Assembly (NCBI GenBank): GCA_937969505.1
Contig: CALBWA010000004.1
Location: forward strand, 62,001-126,000
Direction of reading: 5' to 3'
Origin: an uncultured Erythrobacter sp.
Lineage (GTDB): Bacteria; Pseudomonadota; Alphaproteobacteria; Sphingomonadales; Sphingomonadaceae
DNA: 64,000 nucleotides
Positions 40,653 through 50,738 of the stretch are shown here, one piece after another. How positions within the stretch are numbered: position 1 is the stretch's first letter; every line of letters begins with the position of its first letter. The position numbers and the translations under genes were made by a program. The notes below the pieces were generated by a model, which worked only from the letters and a program-made list of their open reading frames with translations, had not been told where the DNA came from and searched no databases.

Positions 40653-42440
40653 TCAATCTGCAAAAGCTGCGTCTTCGAGATGAATTTCTGCCTGCGGACG
40701 ATTGCCCCAATCATCGATCTTGGCGCGTCCGGCCAAGTGGAATTTGCGCCCTGCCGACCTGTGCAGCAAAGTTTGCGCCATTTCCGTTTCTGCCGCGCGG
40801 AATGCGATGCCCTTTATCGAGCGGCCATCGTCACCCGCGGCAATGATACGCAAATGATCCTGGCCGACAATATCCGCCTTGATGATTCGAACAGGCCCAA
40901 GCGCGATGCGCGGACCAGGCCAGCCCACGCCATAGGGACCAGCTTTATCGAGCGTTTCCACCAGTTCAGGTGTCAACCCGCCGGGCGCAACCGATATGTC
41001 GAGCAGCATACTTTGGTTTTCACGTGCCTTGGCAATATCTTTGGACAGGCGCTGGTCGAGGAAGTCGGCAAAGGCGGCCAGTTGATCCCTATGTATGGTC
41101 AACCCAGCGGCCATTGCGTGTCCGCCGCCTGCCTCCAGCAGACCCTGTTCGCGCGCAGCAATAATTGCCGCGCCCAGATCGACACCTGAAATCGATCGGC
41201 CAGAACCCTTTCCGACGCCCGTTTCATCGTCCACTGCAATTACGATGGACGGTCGGCCAGTCTTTTCTTTTATCCGTCCAGCGACAATGCCGATCACGCC
41301 CGGGTGCCAGCCAGCACCAGAGACAACCACGACCGCGCGGTTGCCTTGGCCAGCGACCTGGTCCTCTGCCTGTTCCTGCACTGCGGCCTCAATCGTGCGC
41401 CGGTCTTCATTTAGGGATGACAATTGTTCCGAAATACTGCGCGCTTCATCGGGATCAGTGGACGTCAACAGGCGCACGCCCAGCGTCGATTCGCCAACGC
41501 GTCCGCCGGCATTGATGCGCGGACCAAGAGCAAAGCCCAAATCGCTGCACTGGGGTGCACGCTTCAACCGGCTGGCATCAATCAGGGCCGCCATACCGAT
41601 CCGCTCTCGCCGGGCCATTATCTTGAGACCTTGCGACACAAAGGCCCGGTTGAGGCCGTGCAGGGCTGCAACATCGGCAACGGTGCCGAGCGCAACCAAA
41701 TCCAGAAGACCCATAAGATTGGGTTCTTTTCGATCTTTGAAGAAACCGCGACCACGCATTACCCGAACGATTGCGATGGCCAGCAGGAAGGCAACACCCA
41801 CCGCCGCCAGATGGCCATGCGCAGCTGCGATATCGTTTTCATCCAACCGATTCGGATTGACCATGGCTGCTGCCAGGGGAAGGTCAGGCGAACATTTGTG
41901 GTGATCGACCACTATAACATCGACACCAGCGTCATGCGCCTGCTTCAGCGCATCATGCGCCATGGCTCCGCAATCGACGGTGATGATAAGGCTCGATCCT
42001 TGTCGACCAAGTCTGACCAGAGCCTCGCCGCTGGGGCCATAACCCTCGAGCAATCGGTCGGGAATATAATAGTCAGCTGTTGCGCCCAGATCGCGCAGCA
42101 ATTCCACCAGCAAAGCTGCACTGGTTGCGCCATCCACATCGTAATCGCCGTAAACGGTGATCGCTTCCTGTCCCATAACTGCCTGGGTGATGCGTTCTGC
42201 TGCCGTCTCCATATCGTTGAATTGCGAAGGGTCTGGCAGAAACTCGCGCAAGGTAGGATTGGCATGGCGCGCAACATCGGATGGGGCGACTCCGCGGGTC
42301 AACAGCAATTGGGTGAGTATGTCGTCGGCAATCGAAGATTCGCCGCCATGCAGCGCCATATTGCCACCGCGCCAGTGCCATGCCCGGCCCGAAAGTGATG
42401 ATGACACCCCGAGCACCGGGGCGAGCGAAGGTGAAGCCAT
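40653..42440 (-). CDS. recJ: single-stranded-DNA-specific exonuclease RecJ
   Basis: VYGDYDVDGATSAALLVELLRDLG, VVDHHKC, GPRINAGGRVG, GGHAMAAGLT. Confidence 0.95.
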   Translation of the reverse strand: MASPSLAPVLGVSSSLSGRAWHWRGGNMALHGGESSIADDILTQLLLTRGVAPSDVARHANPTLREFLPDPSQFNDMETAAERITQAVMGQEAITVYGDYDVDGATSAALLVELLRDLGATADYYIPDRLLEGYGPSGEALVRLGRQGSSLIITVDCGAMAHDALKQAHDAGVDVIVVDHHKCSPDLPLAAAMVNPNRLDENDIAAAHGHLAAVGVAFLLAIAIVRVMRGRGFFKDRKEPNLMGLLDLVALGTVADVAALHGLNRAFVSQGLKIMARRERIGMAALIDASRLKRAPQCSDLGFALGPRINAGGRVGESTLGVRLLTSTDPDEARSISEQLSSLNEDRRTIEAAVQEQAEDQVAGQGNRAVVVVSGAGWHPGVIGIVAGRIKEKTGRPSIVIAVDDETGVGKGSGRSISGVDLGAAIIAAREQGLLEAGGGHAMAAGLTIHRDQLAAFADFLDQRLSKDIAKARENQSMLLDISVAPGGLTPELVETLDKAGPYGVGWPGPRIALGPVRIIKADIVGQDHLRIIAAGDDGRSIKGIAFRAAETEMAQTLLHRSAGRKFHLAGRAKIDDWGNRPQAEIHLEDAAFAD

Positions 42441-42522
42441 GAACGCTTTGTAACGGAACTGGTGCCATCATGACAGCCAGAACGATTGACATTCGACAAC
42501 TCGTTGTCTTTGTGGAGGTTAA

Positions 42523-43008
42523 ATGGATTCCTCCCCCATCCTGATCGCATGGCATAGCAGAACGGGCGCCAGTAGCGCGCTTGCCCGGGCTGCCGCAGAT
42601 GGCGCCGGCGATGCCGCTAGATTGATGGTCGCCAACACTGTCACTCCATCTGATATACTTGCCGCACAGGCCTATCTGTTTGTTTGCCCTGAAAATCTTG
42701 CCAGCATGACCGGGGCGATGAAGGAAATGTTCGATACCTGTTATTATCCGGTATTGGGCCAGATCGAAGGGCGTCCCTTTGCCACCATCATTGCAGCAGG
42801 ATCTGACGGTGAAGGCGCGCAGCGTCAGATCGACCGGATCGCAACCGGCTGGCGCTTGCGACGTGTCGCGGACCCGATTATTGTCAATTTTGCCGCTGAT
42901 ACCCCCCAATCGATCCTTGCCGATAAGACCGTGCAAGAAAAAGATCTCAGAACCTGCCGTGAATTGGGCAGTTTGCTTAGGGAAGGGCTGGAAATTGGCC
43001 TGTTTTGA
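42523..43008 (+). CDS. flavodoxin-like / NAD(P)H-dependent oxidoreductase family protein
   Basis: ILIAWHSRTGASSALA...FVCPENLASMTGAMKEMFDTCYY. Confidence 0.75.
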   Translation: MDSSPILIAWHSRTGASSALARAAADGAGDAARLMVANTVTPSDILAAQAYLFVCPENLASMTGAMKEMFDTCYYPVLGQIEGRPFATIIAAGSDGEGAQRQIDRIATGWRLRRVADPIIVNFAADTPQSILADKTVQEKDLRTCRELGSLLREGLEIGLF

Positions 43009-43087
43009 CCGCAACATTATCGTGACCTAAGTATATTTCCTTATCGCTGACTATCGGATTGCTTGGTACAAAGGATAAATCTTCACT

Positions 43088-43864
43088 GTGTTTCGCGCTG
43101 AAATTGGAGATGTACCAATCTCGTCCGACATTGATCGATCCGCAATTTTGCAGAGCAATCGCGTCGGGCTTGGCCTTTTGATGGCGAAAGAAGCTGGTCT
43201 CGACGAGGTCGCATGGCGCGAATTTGCAGGTCAGACGCCTGGCACCTTTTTTACTCCATGCGAAAAGGTTGGGGCCGAACTGCTGCGTCATGGCCTGACT
43301 TTTGATCTCATCGCAAACGACATCCGGATCAAGCCATCTGACTTCCCTGCAATGCATCTGATTGACCTAAAAGACGGAAATGCCGAGCTCGATTTCGATG
43401 TGATCAATCTGCTACCCGGCCCGCATATCAACGCTGGCATACGGGCATTGCCTATTGTGCGTGGGTTTATGGAACTGGCCCGCGACATTGTGCTTTATTT
43501 TCCCGCTGTAAAGGCGGTCTACTGGCCGCCTGCCCAGGCGATAATCGGGCGGCAATACTTTGAATCGAGCATTTCGGCCTGGCTTGAGCAAGGGGTTTTC
43601 CCTGCGCGTGGATTGGTGGAATTTGTCGAGATTGACGACAAGATTTCTCGCACCCGGGGTTTGCGTTATTTTATCGGACAGGAGCTTGAGGCCAAAACCT
43701 CGCAAGTGCTGGGATCGGGTGGCGTATTTTCTGCCGGAGCGAGGTTGGTCAACCAGCTGATACTCAACGGGCCGGTCAACCAACAGCAGTCCATAATCAC
43801 CTATGATGGTCAAACGTTGAGCTTGCATCCTGCGCAAGCTGGCCAGAAAATCCTGGTGCGATAG
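43088..43864 (+). CDS. hypothetical protein (possibly DUF4261-related)
   Basis: 259-aa ORF; VYWPPAQAIIGRQYFESSISAWLEQGVFPARGLVEF. Confidence 0.5.
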   Translation: MFRAEIGDVPISSDIDRSAILQSNRVGLGLLMAKEAGLDEVAWREFAGQTPGTFFTPCEKVGAELLRHGLTFDLIANDIRIKPSDFPAMHLIDLKDGNAELDFDVINLLPGPHINAGIRALPIVRGFMELARDIVLYFPAVKAVYWPPAQAIIGRQYFESSISAWLEQGVFPARGLVEFVEIDDKISRTRGLRYFIGQELEAKTSQVLGSGGVFSAGARLVNQLILNGPVNQQQSIITYDGQTLSLHPAQAGQKILVR

Positions 43865-43884
43865 CGAGTTATCGCCGCTCTGGG

Positions 43885-44871
43885 TCAGTTCCAAGAGGTG
43901 TAAGGCTGGATTTTCTCCATCGTGTCGGCCTTTGCGGCGTGATATTCCCGCTCCATCCGGGCGACCATGTCTTCAACCGTGCCAACGCTCTTGACCGCTC
44001 CAACACCTTGGCCTGAGCCCCAGATGTCCTTCCACGCCTTCGCCTTGGTATTGCCACCGCTGCCAAAGTTCATCTTGCTTGGGTCGCTTACAGGCAGGTC
44101 ATCGGGGTCGAGCCCTGCTTTCTCGATGCTGGAGCGCAGGTAGTTGCCGTGAACGCCGGTGAACAGATTGGTGTAAACGATGCCGTCCGCGCTGCCATCC
44201 ACAATGCCATCCTTGTAGGCTTGGTCAGCATTGGCTTCCTCGGTCGCGATGAAGGCGCTCCCGGCGTAGCCAAAGTCGGCGCCCATGGCCTGTGCTGCCA
44301 GGATTGACCGGCCATTGGCGATAGAGCCGGACAGGGCGACTAGGCCATCGAACCACTCACGAATTTCCTGCATCAAGGCAAAGGGTGACAAGGCCCCGGC
44401 ATGTCCTCCGGCACCCGCAGCGACGGGGATCAGTCCATCTGCGCCTTTTTCAATCGCCTTATTCGCAAATCGATTGTTGATTACGTCGTGCATGGTGATG
44501 CCACCCCAATTGCGCACCGCATCAAACAATTCTGTGCGCGCTCCGAGCGAGGTTATGATCAGCGGGACCTGCCATTTCTCGCACGTCGCCAGATCAGCCT
44601 CGACGCGGTCATTAGTCTTGTGGACGATCTGATTCACAGCAAAGGGCGCGGCTGGCTTGTCCGGGTTTTCGCGATTGTGTTTCGCCAACTCTTCGGTGAT
44701 CTGGTGCAGCCATTCGTCGAGCAGCGTTTGTGGGCGTGCGTTCAGCGCTGGAAAGCTGCCGACGATGCCAGCCTTGCATTGCGCGATGACAAGCTCAGGA
44801 CCCGACACGATAAACAACGGGGAGCCGATCAGTGGTAAACGCAAACGGTCAAACGGGGCGGGCAGGGACAT
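43885..44871 (-). CDS. nitronate monooxygenase family protein
   Basis: PLFIVSGPELVIAQCKAGIVGSFPALNARP; GADGLIPVAAGAGGHAG; GADFGYAGSAFIATEEANAD. Confidence 0.9.
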   Translation of the reverse strand: MSLPAPFDRLRLPLIGSPLFIVSGPELVIAQCKAGIVGSFPALNARPQTLLDEWLHQITEELAKHNRENPDKPAAPFAVNQIVHKTNDRVEADLATCEKWQVPLIITSLGARTELFDAVRNWGGITMHDVINNRFANKAIEKGADGLIPVAAGAGGHAGALSPFALMQEIREWFDGLVALSGSIANGRSILAAQAMGADFGYAGSAFIATEEANADQAYKDGIVDGSADGIVYTNLFTGVHGNYLRSSIEKAGLDPDDLPVSDPSKMNFGSGGNTKAKAWKDIWGSGQGVGAVKSVGTVEDMVARMEREYHAAKADTMEKIQPYTSWN

Positions 44872-44985
44872 GGCAAACTCCAGTATGGAAAGACGGATCA
44901 GGGGTTCGCTTAAGCAGACGATCATCGCCTGTCGAGCGCATGATTTGGTTAGGTAAGCGGAGTTAGGCGATGCCGTAACGTCAAG

Positions 44986-46029
44986 TCAGAATGGCAATCC
45001 TTCCAGGCGATAAAAACTGGCTGCAGAAGCGGCGTACAGCGCCTTTTTCTCTGCATCGCTCGCACCCTTGGTAATCCGTTTGAAGGCGTTCCAAAGCACC
45101 GGATAGGTGGCACCCCAGCGATCCACGGGATAGTTGCTTTCAAACATTGCGCGCTCGGATCCGAAGGCCTCGATGCAGGTTTCGATATAGGGCTTCCACA
45201 ATTCGGCCAGCTTCTCCGACCCCACTCCGGCTGCTGGGCCTTCTTCCGGCATTGCGCAATTGTGCATCGCCAGCCCTCCCAGCTTGATGCTGACATTCTC
45301 GCATTGGGCAAGTTCGCGAATGTTGTCCCGCCATATGCCAAAGCGTTCCTCCAGCTTGCCGGTATAGCTCGCCATGCCCAGCGGCGTGCCGCAGTGGTCC
45401 AGACATATCGGCTGATCAGGAAAGGCGCGGGCCAGATCGATCACATCGGGTATTTGCGGCTCGACAATCCAGGCGTCGAAACTCAGGCCTCGCTTGCCCA
45501 ATTCGGCAAAACCTTCGCGGAAGGCGGCTTCGCGATAAAGCCCCTCAACCTTTTGAATGGGCGGACCAAGCACTTCGGGGTCCTTGTCCCACGCAGCGGC
45601 ATAACGAATTCCCCGGAACCGGTCCGGTGCTGCCTGTTGCAACCGGTCAAGCACAGGGCCTGCCTTGCTGCCCAGCATCAGATCGGCATGGCCGATGATG
45701 CCGGCACAGGCCCGCAAGGGTCCGTAAAGGCCACTGGCGGATTGGGCGGCCACGCCGTTCACATATTCGACCTCGCCCACGACCTTCATGTCTTCACTTG
45801 TACCGGCACGGTAAAACGCGCTGCATTCCATGAAGATGGTGCCGATGATGTTGTGACCCGTCGTAATATCGGCGTGCAGGTGATCGAAGGTATAATAGGC
45901 TGCCGGCACTAGCGTCTCGATAAAGCGATGGCGCGGTTCGGGAAACATCGGCACCATGGGTCGCAAATCCCAGAAATGATGATGTGGATCGATAATCGGC
46001 AGATCTGGTTCGAGGATGGTTTCGGGCAT
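44986..46029 (-). CDS. amidohydrolase family (PDC-hydrolase-like TIM barrel)
   Basis: LPIIDPHHHFWDLR; ICLDHCGTPLG; RAMFESNYPVDRWGATY. Confidence 0.88.
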   Translation of the reverse strand: MPETILEPDLPIIDPHHHFWDLRPMVPMFPEPRHRFIETLVPAAYYTFDHLHADITTGHNIIGTIFMECSAFYRAGTSEDMKVVGEVEYVNGVAAQSASGLYGPLRACAGIIGHADLMLGSKAGPVLDRLQQAAPDRFRGIRYAAAWDKDPEVLGPPIQKVEGLYREAAFREGFAELGKRGLSFDAWIVEPQIPDVIDLARAFPDQPICLDHCGTPLGMASYTGKLEERFGIWRDNIRELAQCENVSIKLGGLAMHNCAMPEEGPAAGVGSEKLAELWKPYIETCIEAFGSERAMFESNYPVDRWGATYPVLWNAFKRITKGASDAEKKALYAASAASFYRLEGLPF

Positions 46030-46100
46030 GGACGTCTCTGCTCCTCTGGATGCGCCGATCAAACATCGTTGCCGCGCCGATGGACGCAGGTTCCAGCGCA

Positions 46101-46126
46101 ATGTTGGTTACACATGTTACACAGTC
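46101..46126 (-). repeat. 26-bp perfect repeat copy 2, inverted relative to 18127-18152
   Basis: ATGTTGGTTACACATGTTACACAGTC on + strand; upstream of amidohydrolase gene. Confidence 0.9.
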
Positions 46127-46294
46127 ATGGAGAAAGAAAAACGTCCTGTTTTGGCAGCGCTTTGACCTGATTGACTGTGTAAAGAAAAACGGCGCCGACA
46201 TGCACACCATTTAGCGCCGATCCGATCGGGTAGGAAAGCAACAACGCGCACGGGAACCTTTGCCATGCAGTCTGGCATGACCGAGGTGTGAAAG

Positions 46295-47974
46295 TCAGCG
46301 ACGAAGGACGGCGCTGTTGGCTGCGCTCAATACCGCCCGAACCGATGCTGTCGCAACGTCCTCGTCAATACCGCAGCCCCAGAACTGGCGGTCACCCGAC
46401 TGGCAGTGAAGATAGGCGGCCGCCCGTGCATCGCGTCCGCTTCCCATAGCATGTTCACTGTAATCGAGCACCTTTATGTCCAGGTCGAAGCTGTCTTCCA
46501 GCGTGGATATCACAGATGAGATCAATCCATTGCCGCGACCGCTGACCGACTGTTCCAGCCCCTGGACGGCAATTTTTCCGCTGAACAGCCGGGTGCCGTC
46601 AGAGGCGCGACTTTCTTCATAATCGACCAGCTGGAAATGCTTGCTCTCTGTTTGAACATGATAGGTTGCCTTGAAGGCATCCCAGATGTCGTCCGCATTC
46701 AGCTCGCGGCCAAGCTCGTCGGCCAGATTCTGGACTTGCCTGGAGAAATCAGCCTGCATTTTCTTGGGCAGTTTCAGGCCCTGATCCTGTTCCAGAACCC
46801 AGGCAAATCCGCCTTTGCCGCTTTGCGAATTGACCCGGATAACGGCTTCGTAATCGCGGCCCAGATCAGCCGGGTCGACGGGCAAATATGGCACGCGCCA
46901 TTGCTCGTCATTCTGTTGGTGTTGAGCCTCGAATCCCTTCTTGATGGCATCCTGATGCGAGCCGGAAAAAGCGGTAAACACCAGTTCTCCGCCATAAGGG
47001 TGGCGTTGGTGAACGGGCAGTTCATTGCAATATTCAACCGTTTCGATCACACGATCAATGTCGGAAAAATCCAATTTTGGATCAATGCCTTGAGTGTACA
47101 TGTTGAGCGCAACTGTCACCAGGCAGCAATTGCCGGTCCGTTCTCCATTGCCAAACAGGCAGCCTTCCACCCGGTTCGCCCCTGCCATCAGTCCCAATTC
47201 GGCCGCAGCCACGCCGGTGCCGCGGTCATTGTGGGTATGCAGGCTGATGACCGCGCTATCGCGATTGGGCAGATTGCGGCAGAAATATTCAATCTGATCG
47301 GCGTAAATGTTGGGCGTTGCCGCCTCCACTGTTGCCGGCAAGTTGAGGATAATGGGCCGTTCAGGTGTTGGTTGCAGCACTTCCATCACCGTTTCGCACA
47401 CCGCGATACTGAAATCGAGTTCGGCGGTGGAGAAGGTTTCCGGCGAGTATTGGAAATGCCAGTCGGTGTCGGGACGCTTGGCTGCCTCGTCACGCATGAT
47501 CATCGCACCATCGCGAGCGATATTGCGCACCTCGTCCTTGCTCATACGGAACACGATATCGCGCCAGGCCGGGCTGACCGCGTTGTAGAGATGGACGATG
47601 GCCGAACGCGCGCCCTCAAGGCTTTCAAAACTGGTGCGGATCAAATCTTCACGGCTTTGAGTGAGGACCTGGACAATTACATCATCGGGAATATCGCCAG
47701 AGCGGATCAGACCTTGGATGAAGTCGAATTCGGTTGCACCTGCACTGGGAAAGCCGACTTCAATCTCCTTGATGCCGACGCGGACCAATTCGTTGAAAAA
47801 GCGCCTCTTCTTTACCCCGTCCATCGGATCAATGATCGATTGGTTGCCGTCACGCAGATCTGTTGAAAGCCAGCGGGGCGGGGCGGTGATGACCTGACTG
47901 GGCCACTTCCGATCGGACAGAGGGACTTGTGGGAACGCGTTATATTTGCGGGATGGGTCGGACAGCATGGGCAT
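46295..47974 (-). CDS. leuA: 2-isopropylmalate synthase
   Basis: STDLRDGNQSIIDPMDGVKKRRFFNELVRVGIKEIEVGFPSA; ISLHTHNDRGTGVAAAELGLMAGANRVEGCLFGNGERTGN. Confidence 0.96.
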   Translation of the reverse strand: MPMLSDPSRKYNAFPQVPLSDRKWPSQVITAPPRWLSTDLRDGNQSIIDPMDGVKKRRFFNELVRVGIKEIEVGFPSAGATEFDFIQGLIRSGDIPDDVIVQVLTQSREDLIRTSFESLEGARSAIVHLYNAVSPAWRDIVFRMSKDEVRNIARDGAMIMRDEAAKRPDTDWHFQYSPETFSTAELDFSIAVCETVMEVLQPTPERPIILNLPATVEAATPNIYADQIEYFCRNLPNRDSAVISLHTHNDRGTGVAAAELGLMAGANRVEGCLFGNGERTGNCCLVTVALNMYTQGIDPKLDFSDIDRVIETVEYCNELPVHQRHPYGGELVFTAFSGSHQDAIKKGFEAQHQQNDEQWRVPYLPVDPADLGRDYEAVIRVNSQSGKGGFAWVLEQDQGLKLPKKMQADFSRQVQNLADELGRELNADDIWDAFKATYHVQTESKHFQLVDYEESRASDGTRLFSGKIAVQGLEQSVSGRGNGLISSVISTLEDSFDLDIKVLDYSEHAMGSGRDARAAAYLHCQSGDRQFWGCGIDEDVATASVRAVLSAANSAVLRR

Positions 47975-48244
47975 GATCAAAGGGCTCTTGAGCTTGGGAT
48001 CTTGGGAAATTGGTGGCGGTGCAAATGCGGGCTCCCTTGGACGCATGCCGCGCCATCAGTGCACGCGGCCGCTTACGCCCAAGGGCGTGGTAGTCGGAGC
48101 AGTAGGTTTGCCATGCAGGTCATGGAGCGGGACCTTACGCAAAAAGATTTTGATGGCAAGTATATTGACCCATGGTGTAACCATACTGCGGTCATCGACG
48201 AAAGAAGTATCGACCCCGCAATCACGCGGTTTGGAGGTAATGTT

Positions 48245-48787
48245 ATGTACAAGTCTATTTTATCTATCGCTTTGCTTGCCACTGCGGCAGCTTGCACCCC
48301 AGCAGCAGAAGACACCGCTGAGCAAACAGCTGTAACGGCAACCGAAACCGGCAATTTTGCTGATCTTGGCGGTGAGCCAACCGGCCCGATCCACACCGCT
48401 GCGATCGGCGATACTCTTGCACTGAGCGGATATGACGCGGTCAGCTATTTCGAAGGTGAAGGCGGCCCGGTTGAAGGTTCCGAAGATTTCACCGTCAGCT
48501 ATCAGGGTTACGACTATCGCTTTGCCAGCCAGGAAAATGCTGAGGCTTTTGTCGCTGATCCAGCAAAATATGCCCCACAATATGGTGGTTATTGCGCTTG
48601 GGCCATCGGGGCCAATGATGCGCTCGCACCGGGCAATCCAGAGGTTTACAAGATCGTTGATGGCAAGCTTTACTTGAACTTCAGCGAAGATGTATCGGCC
48701 CTGTGGCACGAAGATATCCCCGGCTTCATCGAAAATGGTGACGTGAATTATCCCACGCACTCACCGGATGAGCACTTCACCAGCTAA
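48245..48787 (+). CDS. YHS domain-containing lipoprotein
   Basis: Lipobox-like ATAAAC; LSGYDAVSYFEGEGGPVEGSEDFTVSYQGYDYRFASQENAEAFVADPAKYAPQYGGYCAWAIG. Confidence 0.88.
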   Translation: MYKSILSIALLATAAACTPAAEDTAEQTAVTATETGNFADLGGEPTGPIHTAAIGDTLALSGYDAVSYFEGEGGPVEGSEDFTVSYQGYDYRFASQENAEAFVADPAKYAPQYGGYCAWAIGANDALAPGNPEVYKIVDGKLYLNFSEDVSALWHEDIPGFIENGDVNYPTHSPDEHFTS

Positions 48788-48813
48788 TCGCTGTTCGTGT
48801 TCTGAAATTTGAG

Positions 48814-48846
48814 GCCCCCGTTCCTGTCGGAGCGGGGGTTTCTTTT
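48814..48846 (+). terminator. rho-independent terminator
   Basis: GCCCCCGTTCCTGTCGGAGCGGGGG followed by TTTCTTTTT. Confidence 0.85.
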
Positions 48847-48862
48847 TGCGCGCAAGCAGTAA

Positions 48863-50011
48863 TCAGCGCCAGCGGAGTCGATCCGATGTGAGTTGGTCGA
48901 TGGACGTCACGCCCATCAGACGCATGCCACGCTCGATTTCTTCCTTCAACAGGCCGATGGCGCGCTCAACCCCTGGCTGCCCCGCTGCTGCCAGGGCATA
49001 GAGGTAGAGCCGCCCACCGCTGGCCGCGGTCGCTCCGCTACAAAGGGATTTGAGCACATGCGTTCCCCGCCTCACGCCGCCATCGCAAATGATTTCGATC
49101 TCACCGCCAACAGCATCAACGATTTCGCGCAGCTGATCAAACGGAGAGCGGCTGCCATCGAGCTGCCTGCCGCCATGGTTTGAAATCATGATTGCATCCG
49201 CACCCATTTCCACCGCACGGCGCGCATCACCTGCGCTCATCACGCCTTTCAGGCAAAATTTTCCGGCCCAATCCTGCCTGATCCGCGCGGCTGTGTCCCA
49301 ATCCATGCTGGTGTCGAGCATGGTGTTGAAATAGTCTGCAATACTGACAGCCTCACCGGTTCCCTGGTTCACATGGGTGTCGAGATTGGGGAGACGGAAC
49401 TTTTCGCGAAAGACGTAGTCGAGCGTCCAGCGCGGCCTTGTTGCGTAAGACCACAAGGCAGAAGGGGTAAAGCGCGGCGGCGTGGTGAAACCGCTTCTCA
49501 GGCACCGCTCGCGCTTGCCGGACACGATTGTGTCCACAGTCAGCGCCAAGGCATCAAACTTTGCCGCCTGGCATCGCTCGATCATGGAGGTGTTGAGCCC
49601 CTTGTCCTTGTGAACATATAGCTGAAACAGCTTGGGACCACTGGTCATGGCGGCGATTTCCTCAATGCTGCGGGTCGCGAGGCTGGAAATGCCAAACCAC
49701 AGGCCGAATTTCTCGGCAGCCTTGGCGACAGCGGTTTCGCCCTGGTGGTGAAAAACACGCTGGAGCGCCGTCGGACTCAGCATCAGAGGGAGGGCGCTGG
49801 TACGCCCCATGATCGTGCAACTGGTGTCGATACTGGCCACACCGGCCAAGACATCGGGCACCAGATCACAATCATCAAAGGCGGATGTGTTGCGCGCCTT
49901 GGTCAGCTCGTCATCGGCAGCGCCGTCGATATAGTCAAACACCGGCCATGGCAGGCGTTGCTTCGCCAGCTTCCTGAAGTCATCGATATTGTGGCAATCG
50001 GACAGTCGCAT
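48863..50011 (-). CDS. lldD: FMN-dependent alpha-hydroxy acid / L-lactate dehydrogenase
   Basis: FDYIDGAADDELT; FQLYVHKDKG; ALTVDTIVSGKRERCLR; ISNHGGRQLDGSRSPFDQL. Confidence 0.9.
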   Translation of the reverse strand: MRLSDCHNIDDFRKLAKQRLPWPVFDYIDGAADDELTKARNTSAFDDCDLVPDVLAGVASIDTSCTIMGRTSALPLMLSPTALQRVFHHQGETAVAKAAEKFGLWFGISSLATRSIEEIAAMTSGPKLFQLYVHKDKGLNTSMIERCQAAKFDALALTVDTIVSGKRERCLRSGFTTPPRFTPSALWSYATRPRWTLDYVFREKFRLPNLDTHVNQGTGEAVSIADYFNTMLDTSMDWDTAARIRQDWAGKFCLKGVMSAGDARRAVEMGADAIMISNHGGRQLDGSRSPFDQLREIVDAVGGEIEIICDGGVRRGTHVLKSLCSGATAASGGRLYLYALAAAGQPGVERAIGLLKEEIERGMRLMGVTSIDQLTSDRLRWR

Positions 50012-50250
50012 CAGCGCGTCTTGCCGCAAGGTGCAAGGCTTGTCGAGCGGGCGGTTTCAGGATGCAGGCTGGGAAAAGTGTAAAAAAACTTGAAGCTTGT
50101 GAAACCAAATGGACCGCACCTGCGAACTCCATAATGTGCGCGGCCATCAGGCTTCACACCAGAGCCAGTCCCCCCTCAAGGCTCACTCCCCATTTAGGTG
50201 GAGCAAGGTGGCCGCGACACAACGAGATTCAACCAAGGAAGCCCAATCCA

Positions 50251-50730
50251 ATGAAATTCAAGTTCCTCATGATTGCAGCAGCCTTTGCCGCCCCCGTGGC
50301 CATTGCTGCCCCCGCTTTTGCAGACGGTGGTGTTTACATCAGCGCCGAAACCGAAGGCAATGTTGCGCTCGGCGGATACGACACGGTCAGCTACTTCCAG
50401 GGCAATGGTAACCCGGTCGCTGGCAATGCACGCTACGCTGTCGAATATAACGGCGCCAAATGGCATTTTTCGAGCCAGGCCAACGCCGATAAGTTTGAAC
50501 AGAATCCGGCGGCCTATGCCCCTCAGTTTGGTGGACATTGTGCCTGGGCGATGAGCCGCGGCTCGCTCGCACCGGGTGACCCTACGGTCTACAAGATCGT
50601 CGATGGCAAACTCTATCTGAACTTCAACAAGCAGGTTCAGCAGATGTGGCTGAAAGACATTCCCGGCTTCAATGCGAAGGCGCATGCGGCCTGGAAAGAC
50701 ATCCCCGAAGGCAAAAGCTTCGGCCAATAA
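50251..50730 (+). CDS. YHS domain-containing exported protein (paralogue of 48245-48787)
   Basis: Sec signal MKFKFLMIAAAFAAPVAIAAPAFA; GGYDTVSYFQGNGNPVAGNARYAVEYNGAKWHFSSQANADKF..FGGHCAWAMSRGSLAPGDPTVYKIVDGKLYLNFN. Confidence 0.9.
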   Translation: MKFKFLMIAAAFAAPVAIAAPAFADGGVYISAETEGNVALGGYDTVSYFQGNGNPVAGNARYAVEYNGAKWHFSSQANADKFEQNPAAYAPQFGGHCAWAMSRGSLAPGDPTVYKIVDGKLYLNFNKQVQQMWLKDIPGFNAKAHAAWKDIPEGKSFGQ

Positions 50731-50738
50731 AATTGGTG

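Noticed and set aside
46637-47866. 409-aa + strand ORF
   Set aside because: Antisense shadow of leuA.
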